A stretch of 64,000 nucleotides of DNA, from assembly GCF_038069655.2 (NCBI RefSeq), contig NZ_CP150951.2:2816001-2880000 (forward strand), given 5' to 3'. This document shows, one piece after another, positions 53,187 through 63,365 of the stretch. The stretch's first letter is position 1, and the number at the start of each line of letters is the position of its first letter. Source of the DNA: Yoonia sp. BS5-3. Lineage in GTDB: Bacteria; Pseudomonadota; Alphaproteobacteria; Rhodobacterales; Rhodobacteraceae. Made by a program: the position numbers and the translations under genes. The notes below the pieces were generated by a model. The model was not told the DNA's origin. It worked only from the letters and a program-made list of their open reading frames with translations, and did no database searches.

Positions 53187-55291
53187 TCAGGCGGCCAGAG
53201 TTTGGCGTCCCTGGACATCGCGCGACAGTGTAAATTGTTGGACCGACTGTTCGAGTTGCCCCGCATATTCATTGAGATTTTCGCAGGTCTCTCGGGCCTC
53301 TTGGACCATTGTGGCCGTCTTTTGTGTTACCGTATCCACCTGGCCGACGCCCGAGTTGATCCCCTCAAGTTCGGCAGCCTGTTCGACCGAACCTTCAGCC
53401 ATACTTGAGACGAGGTTCGAGATTTGAGTGACTTGTTCGACGATGGATTTGAGTGCAGATCCGGCTTTGTTCACCAGATCGACGCCGCTGCTCACATGAG
53501 CGGCACTTTCGTCGATAAGGGACTTGATTTCCAAGGTCGCCTCGGATGAGCGTTGCGCAAGCGCGCGGACTTCGGATGCGACGACAGCAAAGCCGCGTCC
53601 CGCCTCCCCTGCGCGGGCGGCTTCAACACCGGCGTTCAGTGCAAGTAAATTGGTCTGGAAAGCAATATCTTCGATCAGCCCGATGATTTGCGCGATTTGT
53701 TCGGACGATCCTGAAATCTCTTGCATGGCGTCAATCGCCCGTTTGACTACCGGGTCACTTTCCAGCGCTTCTGCGCGGGCCGTTTGTGTTGTTTGGCGGA
53801 CATCACCCGCATCTTTGGCGGAAGATCGGACGCTTGACATAACCTCTTGCAAGGTTGCGGCGGTTTGCTTGACAGTTTTCGCCTGTTCCTCTGCCCGCAA
53901 GGAGAGGTCAGCTGACGAATCCCGAAGCGCGTCAGAGCCGGAGCGGATGCTGATTGTCGCATCCGCCACGTCGCAAAGCGCCGAGTTCAGTCTGGCGACA
54001 GTCGTGTTGAAATCGCGCCGAAGACCTTCATATTCTTCGGGGAAGGCATCGGCGAAATGCTGAGTCAAATCACCCTCTGACAGCCGGTTTAACCCATTTC
54101 GGATGGCCGTCACGACCTGGTCCTGTTCTTGCTTGATCCGCTCTTGATCAGCTTTGAGGTTTTCAGCATTTTTTTGCATTTCAAGTGTGTCTTGCTTGAA
54201 GTGATAGATCGCGCGGGCCATCCGGCTCAGCTCATCCTTGCCGTCGATACCATCAATGAAAATCCCGAAATCACCTTTCGTGAATTTATGAATCACGCCA
54301 ATGAGGTATTTGACGCGGGCGATCATTCTTTCGAAAGAGAACAGGGCGAAAGACAATACGAATAGGGTGGTCAATGAGCCAAAAATTACCAATCGTTGGA
54401 AAGAAGCGCCGACCTGTGTTTCGACCTGTGTCGCCAATTGCGTTACGTTATTCACAAGTTTGAGTTCTTCGGCACGCAGCAGGTCGATCCAGGCTGTTGA
54501 AATGGCGAACCACTGACCAGCGGTCAGCCCATCAAAATCGCCTGTTTCTGCACCGGTAAAGATCTGTTCGCGTGCGTTTTGAATGGCGTTGTAAGCATCG
54601 GATTGCTGTATATTTGCAAGCCATTGGGAATCGTGAAGAATGCTGGCAGCTTCCACAAGCAAGATAGTCTGCGCACCGTTCAGTTGAAGATATCGGTTGT
54701 AGACGCTCGTGTTAAAGCCGCCACCCAGACCCGTGGCACCCATGGCGCGTTCCAAACCTGCGGATTCCTTGGCCGATCCGATTAATGCGCGTGCCGTCAT
54801 TGCAGCGACCATCTGGCCTTCGTCGCTTGCCGTTCCACCCGGGTGCGAAATCTCTAGCAACAGGTTGATGGTCCCGGTGTAGTAACGCACCATTTCCGGC
54901 ACTGTCAGCGCCAAACGGTCAACGTCCGACCGGATTGTGCGAAGCTGATCCAACCTTGTCCTGATTTCCTGGGTTTCTTGTGGCCATAAATCGGCCAGAA
55001 TCGAAAGCTCCGTTAAAAAAATGCGACGTTTTCGTCGGTTGCCCTGCGTTGTTCACCCAGTTCTTGTGGGAAGTTACCCCCAGCCGACGAAATGAATCCG
55101 GCAGAGTAACCCCGTTCCTTCTGCAATTCATGCACAAGTGATCCAGCAATTGCCCCTTCGGCGACCGTTACGCTGTTGGCATGTGCCTGAGCCAAAAGGG
55201 CCCTTTGCGCCCCGACTTTGTCAAACATCAGATACCCGGCCAGTGCAAAAAGAGGCCCGATAACGAGCAGCATAATCAAACGCAGTTTCAT
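53187..55291 (-). pseudogene. Methyl-accepting chemotaxis protein with NIT domain, frameshifted at a T7 tract
   Basis: From ATG 55291 the frame encodes a membrane helix (MKLRLIMLLVIGPLFALAG) and the first part of a NIT nitrate/nitrite-type sensor domain (GSLVHELQKERGYSAGFISS). It then stops at TAA 55013-55015. The rest of the NIT domain, a second helix, HAMP and the signalling domain (IEDIAFQTNLLALNAGVEAA) continue in another frame to 53187. The shift sits exactly at a run of seven T (minus strand, 55015-55021); eight T would restore a 701-residue receptor. It may be a pseudogene, a phase-variable gene, a slippage site or a base-call error. Confidence 0.85.
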
Positions 55292-55434
55292 GGTTGGGTT
55301 CCGGTCTGGTAGCTGAATATTCAGGATGTCTAGCCACAATCTCCTTTCATTTCGTAAACTCGGGATCGGACATCTGATCACCAGGGGATGGATCGACCCT
55401 TGCGCCTTGGCTGGCGCTGGCATAGCAGGCGCAT

Positions 55435-57246
55435 ATGGCCCGTGCACCTCTTTTACAGCTCTCGCAGATTGCGCTGACATTTGGCGGCGATCCTGTGTTC
55501 GAAGATCTTTCATTGATTGTCCAACCGGCGGATCGGGTGGCTTTGGTGGGGCGCAATGGCTCGGGCAAATCGACCTTGATGAAGGTTATGGCCGGGCTGG
55601 TTGAGCCAGATACCGGCACCCGCGTGGCCGCCCCTGGTGTGCAGGTCGGCTATATGGAGCAGGACCCCAGCATGGCCGGCTGCGCCACATTGGGTGATTA
55701 TGCCGCCAGCGGCCTGCCCGCAGAAGAGGCATATAAGGTTGATATGGTTGCCGAGGGCCTGAAATTTGACCCTGGCGGCGATGTTGCCACGGCGTCTGGC
55801 GGTGAGCGGCGCCGTGCCGCATTGGCCAAACTGATGGCCGAGGCGCCTGAGCTGATGCTGCTGGATGAGCCGACAAACCATCTGGATATCGAGGCCATCG
55901 CCTGGCTCGAACAAGAGTTGAAACAGACCCGCGCGGGCTTTGTGCTGATTTCGCATGACCGTGCATTTTTGCGCGCTTTGACCCGGGCCACCCTATGGAT
56001 CGACCGCGGGCAGGTCCGCCGCGCCGAGCAGGGGTTTGAGCGCTTTGAGGAATGGCGCGACAAGATCTGGGAAGAGGAAGACCAGCAGCGCCATAAGCTG
56101 AACCGCAAAATCAAGGCCGAGGCCCGTTGGGCCGTCGAAGGGATCAGCGCCCGCCGCAAGCGCAATCAGGGCCGCGTGCGCGCCTTGCAGGAATTGCGTG
56201 CCGAGCGGGCCGCGCAGATTAAACGCCAGGGCACCGCCGCGCTGTCGTTTGAGGGCGGCCAGGCATCAGGGCGCAAGGTTATTGAAGCTTTTGGCCTGTC
56301 CAAGTCATTTGCGGGCAAGCAGATCGTCAAAGGCTTTGATCTGACCGTGCAGCGCGGCGACCGCATTGCTTTGGTTGGCCCCAATGGGGTTGGCAAGACC
56401 ACCCTGATCAAGATGCTTCTGGGCCAGACCACCCCGGATGCGGGATCGGTCAAATTGGGGACCAATCTGGATATCGCCTTTTTCGATCAGACACGGGCCG
56501 CACTGAACGTGGATATGTCGCTTTGGGAAAACCTGGCCAATGATCCCGAACTTGGGGTCTCTGGCAAATCTGATCAGGTCATGGTGCGGGGCAATCCGCG
56601 CCATGTGGTCGGCTATCTGAAGGAGTTTCTATTCGATGAGGCCCAGGCCCGCGCGCCTGTTCGTTCACTGTCGGGGGGCGAAAAGGCCCGCCTGCTTTTG
56701 GCCCGGCTGATGGCGCGCGAAAGTAATCTTTTGGTGCTTGATGAGCCGACTAATGATCTGGACATCGAAACCCTTGATCTATTGCAGGATATCTTGGGCG
56801 AATATGACGGCACGGTGCTGCTGGTCAGTCACGACCGGGATTTTCTGGACCGGGTCGCCACGACCACAATCGCGATGGAGGGCAACGGCCAAGCGGTCGT
56901 TTATGCGGGCGGCTGGAGCGATTATCGCGCCCAACGTGGCGGTGATTTCGCCGAGGCCCCCGAGGCGCCCAAACCTGCGCCCAAGAAGGAAAAACAGGCC
57001 GAAAAGAAACAGGCCGCATCTGGTTTGTCCTTTACGGAAAGACACCGGCTTGAGGCGCTGCCAGCCGAGATCGATCGGCTGACGGCCGAGATTGCCAAGC
57101 TCGAAGAACTGCTGGCCGATCCCGATCTTTTCACACGCGAGCCGGTGAAGTTCCAAAAAGCCACCGACGCGCTTGTCGCGCGGCAAATAGCCCTGGGCGC
57201 AGCCGAGGACGAATGGCTGGAGCTGGAGGAAAAGGCGGCCAGTTGA
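55435..57246 (+). CDS. uup: ABC-F family ATPase Uup
   Basis: The 603-residue protein has two ABC domains: Walker A GRNGSGKST and GPNGVGKTT, signatures ASGGERRRAAL and LSGGEKARLLLA, and Walker B motifs MLLDEPTNHLD and VLDEPTNDLD. An arginine-rich linker lies at about 205-265 (RKIKAEARWAVEGISARRKRN), and the C-terminal coiled coil after a Pro/Lys linker is Uup-like. Uup-type ABC-F proteins act on ribosomes or branched DNA. The start at 55435 gives the family opening LLQLSQIALTFGG. It diverges from the MCP gene. Confidence 0.9.
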   Translation: MARAPLLQLSQIALTFGGDPVFEDLSLIVQPADRVALVGRNGSGKSTLMKVMAGLVEPDTGTRVAAPGVQVGYMEQDPSMAGCATLGDYAASGLPAEEAYKVDMVAEGLKFDPGGDVATASGGERRRAALAKLMAEAPELMLLDEPTNHLDIEAIAWLEQELKQTRAGFVLISHDRAFLRALTRATLWIDRGQVRRAEQGFERFEEWRDKIWEEEDQQRHKLNRKIKAEARWAVEGISARRKRNQGRVRALQELRAERAAQIKRQGTAALSFEGGQASGRKVIEAFGLSKSFAGKQIVKGFDLTVQRGDRIALVGPNGVGKTTLIKMLLGQTTPDAGSVKLGTNLDIAFFDQTRAALNVDMSLWENLANDPELGVSGKSDQVMVRGNPRHVVGYLKEFLFDEAQARAPVRSLSGGEKARLLLARLMARESNLLVLDEPTNDLDIETLDLLQDILGEYDGTVLLVSHDRDFLDRVATTTIAMEGNGQAVVYAGGWSDYRAQRGGDFAEAPEAPKPAPKKEKQAEKKQAASGLSFTERHRLEALPAEIDRLTAEIAKLEELLADPDLFTREPVKFQKATDALVARQIALGAAEDEWLELEEKAAS

Positions 57247-57891
57247 AATCGGTGTTGTTGCCGACGGCGAGGCATTTACGGGACGACGCGGAAGTCGGGC
57301 GGACTTGCTCTGACGTGCGACTTGTGGCGTGGTCCACCTGACATGGAAAAACAACAGAAACTTTTCGTGCCAGAAACCTAGACACAATCCGAATGCGATC
57401 TGATGGTTCAGCTCTGTCGGTACCATGCTCAGGTACTGTATTCTGTCAGAAATAATTTTGACTTCGATAAGTGTTTTGCCAAGGTAAACCGTTGCGGTCA
57501 GGTTGGCCCAATCGTTTTCGTCTGCAAGAGCTTTGACGTGGTTTAACAGGCTTTCACCGATACCATTTCCGCGGTGTCCTTCAACGACATGAATGTCGAC
57601 AATGTTTACAGGAAATGCCTTGAGTTTAGGGATAGAGTCCCGACGGGAAATCTGAATGTAGCCGACCACTTGATCGCCTTGCATTGCGACGAAAATGACC
57701 GGGCTTGTTTTCAGCGGGTGGCCCAAAGGATCCCAGAAAGCGCTTTTGATTGCTGGTGCGCTGAGCGTTTCATAGCTGTTTGTCGGAAAAGCAAACGGTT
57801 GCCGCAGTCGGTGTTCCTTGAAGGTCTGTTGACGTAACTCTTCGATCTTTGATTTCAGTGATCGCGGTGCGGGAATGGTTTTGATCGTCAT
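57247..57891 (-). pseudogene. GNAT acetyltransferase gene with lost C-terminal reading frame
   Basis: From ATG 57891 about 135 residues look like a GNAT enzyme: FVAMQGDQVVGYIQIS, then VVEGHRGNGIGESLLNHVKALA (acetyl-CoA loop) and ANLTATVYLG. After about 57487 the expected motif (N..SQ.LF...GF) does not appear in this frame. Fragments similar to it occur in the other two frames (NTYRSQNYF or LSKSKLF), and the current frame has no stop before it runs deep into the antisense of uup. A frameshift near 57480 is likely; the true end is uncertain. Confidence 0.55.
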
Positions 57892-57905
57892 AAAGGTGCT
57901 TGATA

Positions 57906-57941
57906 CAAAAATGGCGGACGCTTATTGAAAAGCGTCCGCCA
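57906..57941 (-). terminator. Rho-independent terminator of ilvC
   Basis: TGGCGGACGCTT (57912-57923) and AAGCGTCCGCCA (57930-57941) form a 12-bp stem. Read on the minus strand it is followed by TTTTTG (57911-57906). It lies 31 bp after the ilvC stop. Confidence 0.88.
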
Positions 57942-57971
57942 CGTGTGATGGGGCAAGACCCATCTTACGGC

Positions 57972-59030
<1,059 letters not shown>

Positions 59031-59127
59031 TTAGCGAAGTTTGGCGATGATTGTGAGTGTGAAAATTTGAGTATTTTTGGAAATGTGATGATTGCTATGC
59101 GCCGTTTTACGAATTAGTGGTGTTTTC

Positions 59128-59583
59128 ATGCTTGATGATGTTGATCGCCGTATTCTGCGCTTGATGCAAAATGATCCCGCGCAAAGCCTGCCGGACCTGG
59201 CCAAGGCAATGGGCATGACGCCTGCGCGTGTGACCCGCCGCGTTGAAAAGCTGCGTACAGATGGCGTGTTGCAGCCTAGCCGTGCGGTGATCAATTGGCG
59301 CGCTCTGGGCTTTTCGATTGAGGTGAGCCTGCGCATCACCCTTGATAAGACCCAGCCGCGCGCCTTTGATGAATTTCTGGAAGCCGCCCGTGCGGTCCCG
59401 GCGGTCATTGAAATTCAGACATTTCTGGGCCGTGTTGATGTGCGTCTTTCGCTGATTGCCCGGGATCTGCCCGACTATCAGCGCCTTTATCGCGAGGCGA
59501 TCCTGACCTTGCCCCATATCGCCGATATCGAGGCATTGATGACCGTGGCCAATGTTAAATCAGACGAAAGCCTGCCGATATGA
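59128..59583 (+). CDS. Lrp/AsnC family transcriptional regulator (first of a pair)
   Basis: The 151-residue protein has an N-terminal AsnC-type helix-turn-helix (LDDVDRRILRLMQNDPAQSLPDLAKAMGMTPARVTRRVEKL in pattern) and a C-terminal RAM ligand-binding domain (VPAVIEIQTFLGRVDVRLSLIARDL). It diverges from ilvC and overlaps the next Lrp gene by ATGA, so the two are made together and may form hetero-oligomers. Branched-chain amino acids are the likely signal by context. Confidence 0.9.
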   Translation: MLDDVDRRILRLMQNDPAQSLPDLAKAMGMTPARVTRRVEKLRTDGVLQPSRAVINWRALGFSIEVSLRITLDKTQPRAFDEFLEAARAVPAVIEIQTFLGRVDVRLSLIARDLPDYQRLYREAILTLPHIADIEALMTVANVKSDESLPI

Positions 59584-60038
59584 CCCTGGATGAGACGGAC
59601 CGCGCAATCCTGCGCGCATTGGCGCAGAACGCTGATCAATCCACATCGCGGCTTGGGCAGAAACTGGGGCTCAGCCAGCCTGCGACCTGGCGCCGGATCA
59701 AGCGCCTGCAAGAGGCGGGCGTGATCGCAGGACGCCGCTTGATGCTGGATAGTGCCAGTCTTGGCTTTGGCGTCACCGTTTTTCTGGGTGTGAAACTGGC
59801 CACCAAGGGCCGGGTCAGTCTTGAAGATTTTGAGCGCGCCATTGGCGCGATCCCTGAAGTGCAGACCGTTGAGCATGTGCTGGGTCTTTATGATTACCGT
59901 GTCCGGGTCATTGCCCGTGATCTGGCCGATTTCGAACGTGTGCTGCGCCGCCGGATCATGACATTGCCGGGGGTCGGGGATGTTGAGGCCAATGTTCTTC
60001 TCAGCGAAGAGCGGTTATCTGGCCCCCTTGAGCAATGA
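59580..60038 (+). CDS. Lrp/AsnC family transcriptional regulator (second of a pair)
   Basis: The 152-residue protein is a diverged paralogue of the preceding regulator: LDETDRAILRALAQNADQSTSRLGQKLGLSQPATWRRIKRL is the HTH pattern, and IPEVQTVEHVLGLYDYRVRVIARDL the RAM domain. Its ATG overlaps the stop of the first gene. A tandem, translationally coupled Lrp pair next to ilvC suggests joint feedback control of branched-chain amino acid genes. Confidence 0.9.
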   Translation: MTLDETDRAILRALAQNADQSTSRLGQKLGLSQPATWRRIKRLQEAGVIAGRRLMLDSASLGFGVTVFLGVKLATKGRVSLEDFERAIGAIPEVQTVEHVLGLYDYRVRVIARDLADFERVLRRRIMTLPGVGDVEANVLLSEERLSGPLEQ

Positions 60039-60107
60039 AATAGATTTCCTACACGGCTGCGTTTCGTCTTTTGTGATGTCTTAACCGCACGTCGTTACAA
60101 CGCCACC

Positions 60108-60866
60108 ATGATCAATTTGCGGCATTTTAAGAATTGCTTGATGGTGACCATCTTAGCTTGCGTTGTCGCTGGGGGCGCAATGGGTGCGTTCGAATTTTTT
60201 GTTCATGGTCAGGGTGCAGTTGATCATCAGCATCGTCATCTTGAAACGGCTATGTTTGGTACAACAATTTTCACTCATGTTATTCTAACGGTCCTGGTCG
60301 TCGGGCCGGCGGCACTGATTGCCACGACATCGCTCCGGCGCGCGACGTTGATGTCTGATGAATTGTTGCGCCTTGTGAATTCGGACCGTTTGACCGGTGT
60401 CGCCACACGCGATTGTTTTTTCTCTGAATTGGCCCAATGTGAGGCATCTTTTGGCGTGTCACTGATGGTCGATATCGATCACTTCAAGCGTATCAATGAT
60501 ACCCATGGTCATTTGGCAGGGGATGAGGTTATCCGGTCCGTTGCCGAACGCCTGCGTCAAAATTTGCGGGAGGGGGACATCATTTGCCGGTTTGGCGGGG
60601 AAGAGTTTTTGATTTTTTTGGACCGGGCAGATCACCAACATTCTGTGCAGGTGGCCGAGCGGATGCGATCCAGTGTTGCCGATCAGAAAATCGAGGTTGA
60701 TGGGGGGGCAGTTTTCGTGACCGTGTCCATTGGTGGGGCATCCAAGGCACAAAATGAAGATATCAATGCGGCAATCAAGGCCGCTGATGATGCGCTGTAC
60801 TGGGCAAAGGGACTGGGGCGCAATCAGACTTACTTTATGACGGGTGCCCTTGCACGCACAGGCTGA
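60108..60866 (+). CDS. Diguanylate cyclase (GGDEF domain), membrane-bound
   Basis: The 252-residue protein has two membrane helices (about 10-30 and 48-70) and a C-terminal GGDEF domain: DRLTGVATRDCFF, LMVDIDHFKRINDTHGHLAGDEV and the active-site RFGGEEFLIFL. An inhibitory I-site RxxD (REGD) lies five residues before GGEEF, so product inhibition by c-di-GMP is expected. The enzyme should make c-di-GMP at the inner membrane. It has no separate sensor domain besides the short periplasmic loop with several His residues (DHQHRH). Confidence 0.92.
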   Translation: MINLRHFKNCLMVTILACVVAGGAMGAFEFFVHGQGAVDHQHRHLETAMFGTTIFTHVILTVLVVGPAALIATTSLRRATLMSDELLRLVNSDRLTGVATRDCFFSELAQCEASFGVSLMVDIDHFKRINDTHGHLAGDEVIRSVAERLRQNLREGDIICRFGGEEFLIFLDRADHQHSVQVAERMRSSVADQKIEVDGGAVFVTVSIGGASKAQNEDINAAIKAADDALYWAKGLGRNQTYFMTGALARTG

Positions 60867-60998
60867 ACGATGTCTTTGCGCAACGAATTTTCCAATCGCG
60901 CATAGCATTTGGTATTGGCTGGCGTTGTCATGCTGGAATTTACTTTACCGCAATGATGGTGCACGAGTAACCGGCGACGAGGCAAGTAGGAGACGCAA

Positions 60999-62126
60999 AT
61001 GGTTGATGCAGTCAGCACTGTTGACCCGGATGGACTAATGGAATTTTCGGTTGTCTTTACCGACCGGTCCTTGAACCATATGTCAAAGGCGTTTCAGGGC
61101 GTGATGACCGATATTTCAGCCATGCTGAAAGAGGTCTACAATGCCGATCAGGTGGCGATTGTACCCGGCGGAGGCACCTACGCGATGGAGGCTGTTGCCC
61201 GTCAATTTGGCGGCGATGCCCATGCGTTGATCGTGCGGAACGGCTGGTTTTCCTATCGCTGGACCCAGATTTTTGAGGCAGGCCAATTCACTGCCGAAAC
61301 AACCGTACTGAAGGCACGCCAGACGGGCAATGACAGCCGCGCCCCCTTTGCTCCAGCCCCGATTGAGGACGTGGTTGCAGGCATTCGTGCGGCCAAGCCG
61401 GATGTTGTTTTTGCCCCGCATGTGGAAACCTCGGCCGGGATTATTCTGCCGGATGATTATCTTAAAGCCATGGCGGACGCTGCCCATGAGGTTGGGGCGC
61501 TGATGGTGCTTGACTGCATTGCCTCGGGCTGTGTTTGGGTGGATATGAAGGACACCGGTGTCGATGTGTTGATCTCGGCGCCGCAAAAGGGGTGGTCTTC
61601 CACCCCCTCTGCCGGGCTTGTGATGATGTCTGATCGCGCGGCGGCGCATATGGAAAAGACCAGTGCCAATTCCTTTGCCGTTGATTTGAAGAAATGGCAC
61701 AGCATCATGCAGGCCTATGAAAATGGCGGGCACGCGTATCATACCACTATGCCCACGGACGGGTTGCGCGCCTTCCGCGATACGATGTTGGAAACACGCG
61801 CATTCGGATTTGCCAAGCTGAAGGATGCACAATGGGCCTTGGGTAATGCCGTGCGCAAGGTGCTGGCCGATAAGGGCATTCGTTCGGTTGCTGCTGAAGG
61901 GTTCGGCGCGCCGGGTGTCGTCGTCAGCTATACCGATGATCCGGGCGTTCAAAACGGGTCAAAATTCGCGGCAGAAGGCATGCAGATCGCAGCAGGGGTA
62001 CCGCTGCAATGTGATGAACCCGCCGATTTCCGCACTTTCCGCTTGGGCCTGTTTGGTTTGGACAAGCTTTATGATGTGGATGGCACTTTGGCCCGGCTTG
62101 TGCCGGTGCTAGACCGGGTGCTTTAG
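60999..62126 (+). CDS. Class V aminotransferase
   Basis: The 375-residue PLP enzyme has VPGGGTYAMEAVARQFGG, FAPHVETSAGIILP, LDCIASGCVWVDM and the PLP-Lys motif SAPQKGWSSTPSAGLVMMS. The C-terminal FRLGLFGLDKLYDVD is typical for alanine/serine-glyoxylate-type class V enzymes. The amino donor and acceptor cannot be read from sequence. The start at ATG 60999 is supported by AGGAGA seven bases upstream. Confidence 0.85.
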   Translation: MVDAVSTVDPDGLMEFSVVFTDRSLNHMSKAFQGVMTDISAMLKEVYNADQVAIVPGGGTYAMEAVARQFGGDAHALIVRNGWFSYRWTQIFEAGQFTAETTVLKARQTGNDSRAPFAPAPIEDVVAGIRAAKPDVVFAPHVETSAGIILPDDYLKAMADAAHEVGALMVLDCIASGCVWVDMKDTGVDVLISAPQKGWSSTPSAGLVMMSDRAAAHMEKTSANSFAVDLKKWHSIMQAYENGGHAYHTTMPTDGLRAFRDTMLETRAFGFAKLKDAQWALGNAVRKVLADKGIRSVAAEGFGAPGVVVSYTDDPGVQNGSKFAAEGMQIAAGVPLQCDEPADFRTFRLGLFGLDKLYDVDGTLARLVPVLDRVL

Positions 62127-62136
62127 GGCGATTGCC

Positions 62137-63327
62137 TTAGCGCGCGCCCAGACCCAGTTCCATCAGGCCGTGCCGCATGGGACTGATGCCAAAGAGCGTC
62201 TCAATCCCTTTGCGCCGTAGATCCTGCAATATCGGACTGCCTGCGATCGAAGCACGGTTGAGCGCGTCAATCCCTGCGACGCGCAGCCTGATATCGGGAT
62301 GGCGCTGGCTTGCATAGGTATCCAGCATCTTTTGGCTGCCCAGCCGTCCGGGGCTGGCAACCGCGAGGTCCAGCAGACATGCCAAATCCTGCAGCGACAT
62401 ATTCAGCCCCTGCGCCCCGATTGGGGGCATCACATGGGCGGCTTCGGATACAAGCGCGCAGCGCGGGCCGGTGATTGTATCGGCGATCTGGCTGATAATG
62501 GGCCAAACGCTGCGACCCGTGACAAGCCGAAGCGGGCCGTAGGTGTCGGCGGCGCGTGCTGTTGCAGCGGCCTCAAACGCGGGAGCCGGTAGATCGGCCA
62601 GCGCCTGCACTGCGGGCCCGTTATCCATCCAGACAACGGCAGAGCATGGTTTGCCGCAGTGATCGGGCAATGGCACCAGTGTGAAGGGCCCGCCTTGCTT
62701 GTGAATTTCGGTGGAAATATTGCGATGCGGGGCGTCATGGGTGACTGCAAAGGTCAGGGCCTTTTGGCCGTAACGCGTTGTTTTCACGCCAATACCAGCG
62801 CTTTTGCGCAGGGGTGATGCACGCCCATCGGCCCCGATCACCAGTTTTGCATCCACTTGGGCGCCATTGCTGAGCGTGACGATAGCGGTCTGCGTCCGGG
62901 CCAGCATCCGGGCAAAGCCGGTGCCGGGCCGGAAATCGACATTGGGCAGGGCCGTCAGCCGCGCGACCATCTCGCGCCGCAATAGCCAGTTCGGCAGGTT
63001 CCAACCAAATGGCAGGTCCGAGATATCAGCGGCGTCAAAGTCGCGGATGACATGCGGCGTCGCGGCGGCATCGATGATCCGCATCACCTGGAGCGGGGTG
63101 GCATGTGGGGTGAGGGCGGCCCACAGTCCTGCGCGTTCCAGAAACGTCCGTGCGGGCTGTAAAAACGCGGTTGTGCGCAGATCAGAGCCGGGTGCGTCGG
63201 GGCTTGTCACCGGTGCCGCAGGATCGACGATGATGACGGAAAAGCCAGCCGTGCCAAAGGCCGCAGCGGCGGTCAGCCCGGCGACACCGCCGCCTGAAAT
63301 CAGGATATCTGTGGTTTCACGCTTCAT
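62137..63327 (-). CDS. UbiH/UbiF-family FAD monooxygenase (ubiquinone hydroxylase)
   Basis: The 396-residue protein has the N-terminal FAD motif ISGGGVAGLTAAAAFGTAGF, the family-specific LVIGADGRASPLRKSAGI, and the second FAD motif ALVSEAAHVMPPIGAQGLNMSLQD, where the usual GDAAH is SEAAH. It belongs to the UbiH/UbiF/UbiI/COQ6 group that hydroxylates the ubiquinone ring. Which ring position is unknown. It converges with the aminotransferase gene at 10 bp distance. Confidence 0.88.
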   Translation of the reverse strand: MKRETTDILISGGGVAGLTAAAAFGTAGFSVIIVDPAAPVTSPDAPGSDLRTTAFLQPARTFLERAGLWAALTPHATPLQVMRIIDAAATPHVIRDFDAADISDLPFGWNLPNWLLRREMVARLTALPNVDFRPGTGFARMLARTQTAIVTLSNGAQVDAKLVIGADGRASPLRKSAGIGVKTTRYGQKALTFAVTHDAPHRNISTEIHKQGGPFTLVPLPDHCGKPCSAVVWMDNGPAVQALADLPAPAFEAAATARAADTYGPLRLVTGRSVWPIISQIADTITGPRCALVSEAAHVMPPIGAQGLNMSLQDLACLLDLAVASPGRLGSQKMLDTYASQRHPDIRLRVAGIDALNRASIAGSPILQDLRRKGIETLFGISPMRHGLMELGLGAR

Positions 63328-63365
63328 ATGCCCCAGATAGGCCTGTTCGGTGCTTGCGAAAAGGG

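Noticed and set aside
56779..57246. C-terminal part of an apparent 370-residue GNAT fusion
   Set aside because: This stretch is antisense to uup and has no protein-like pattern; only the GNAT part was kept.
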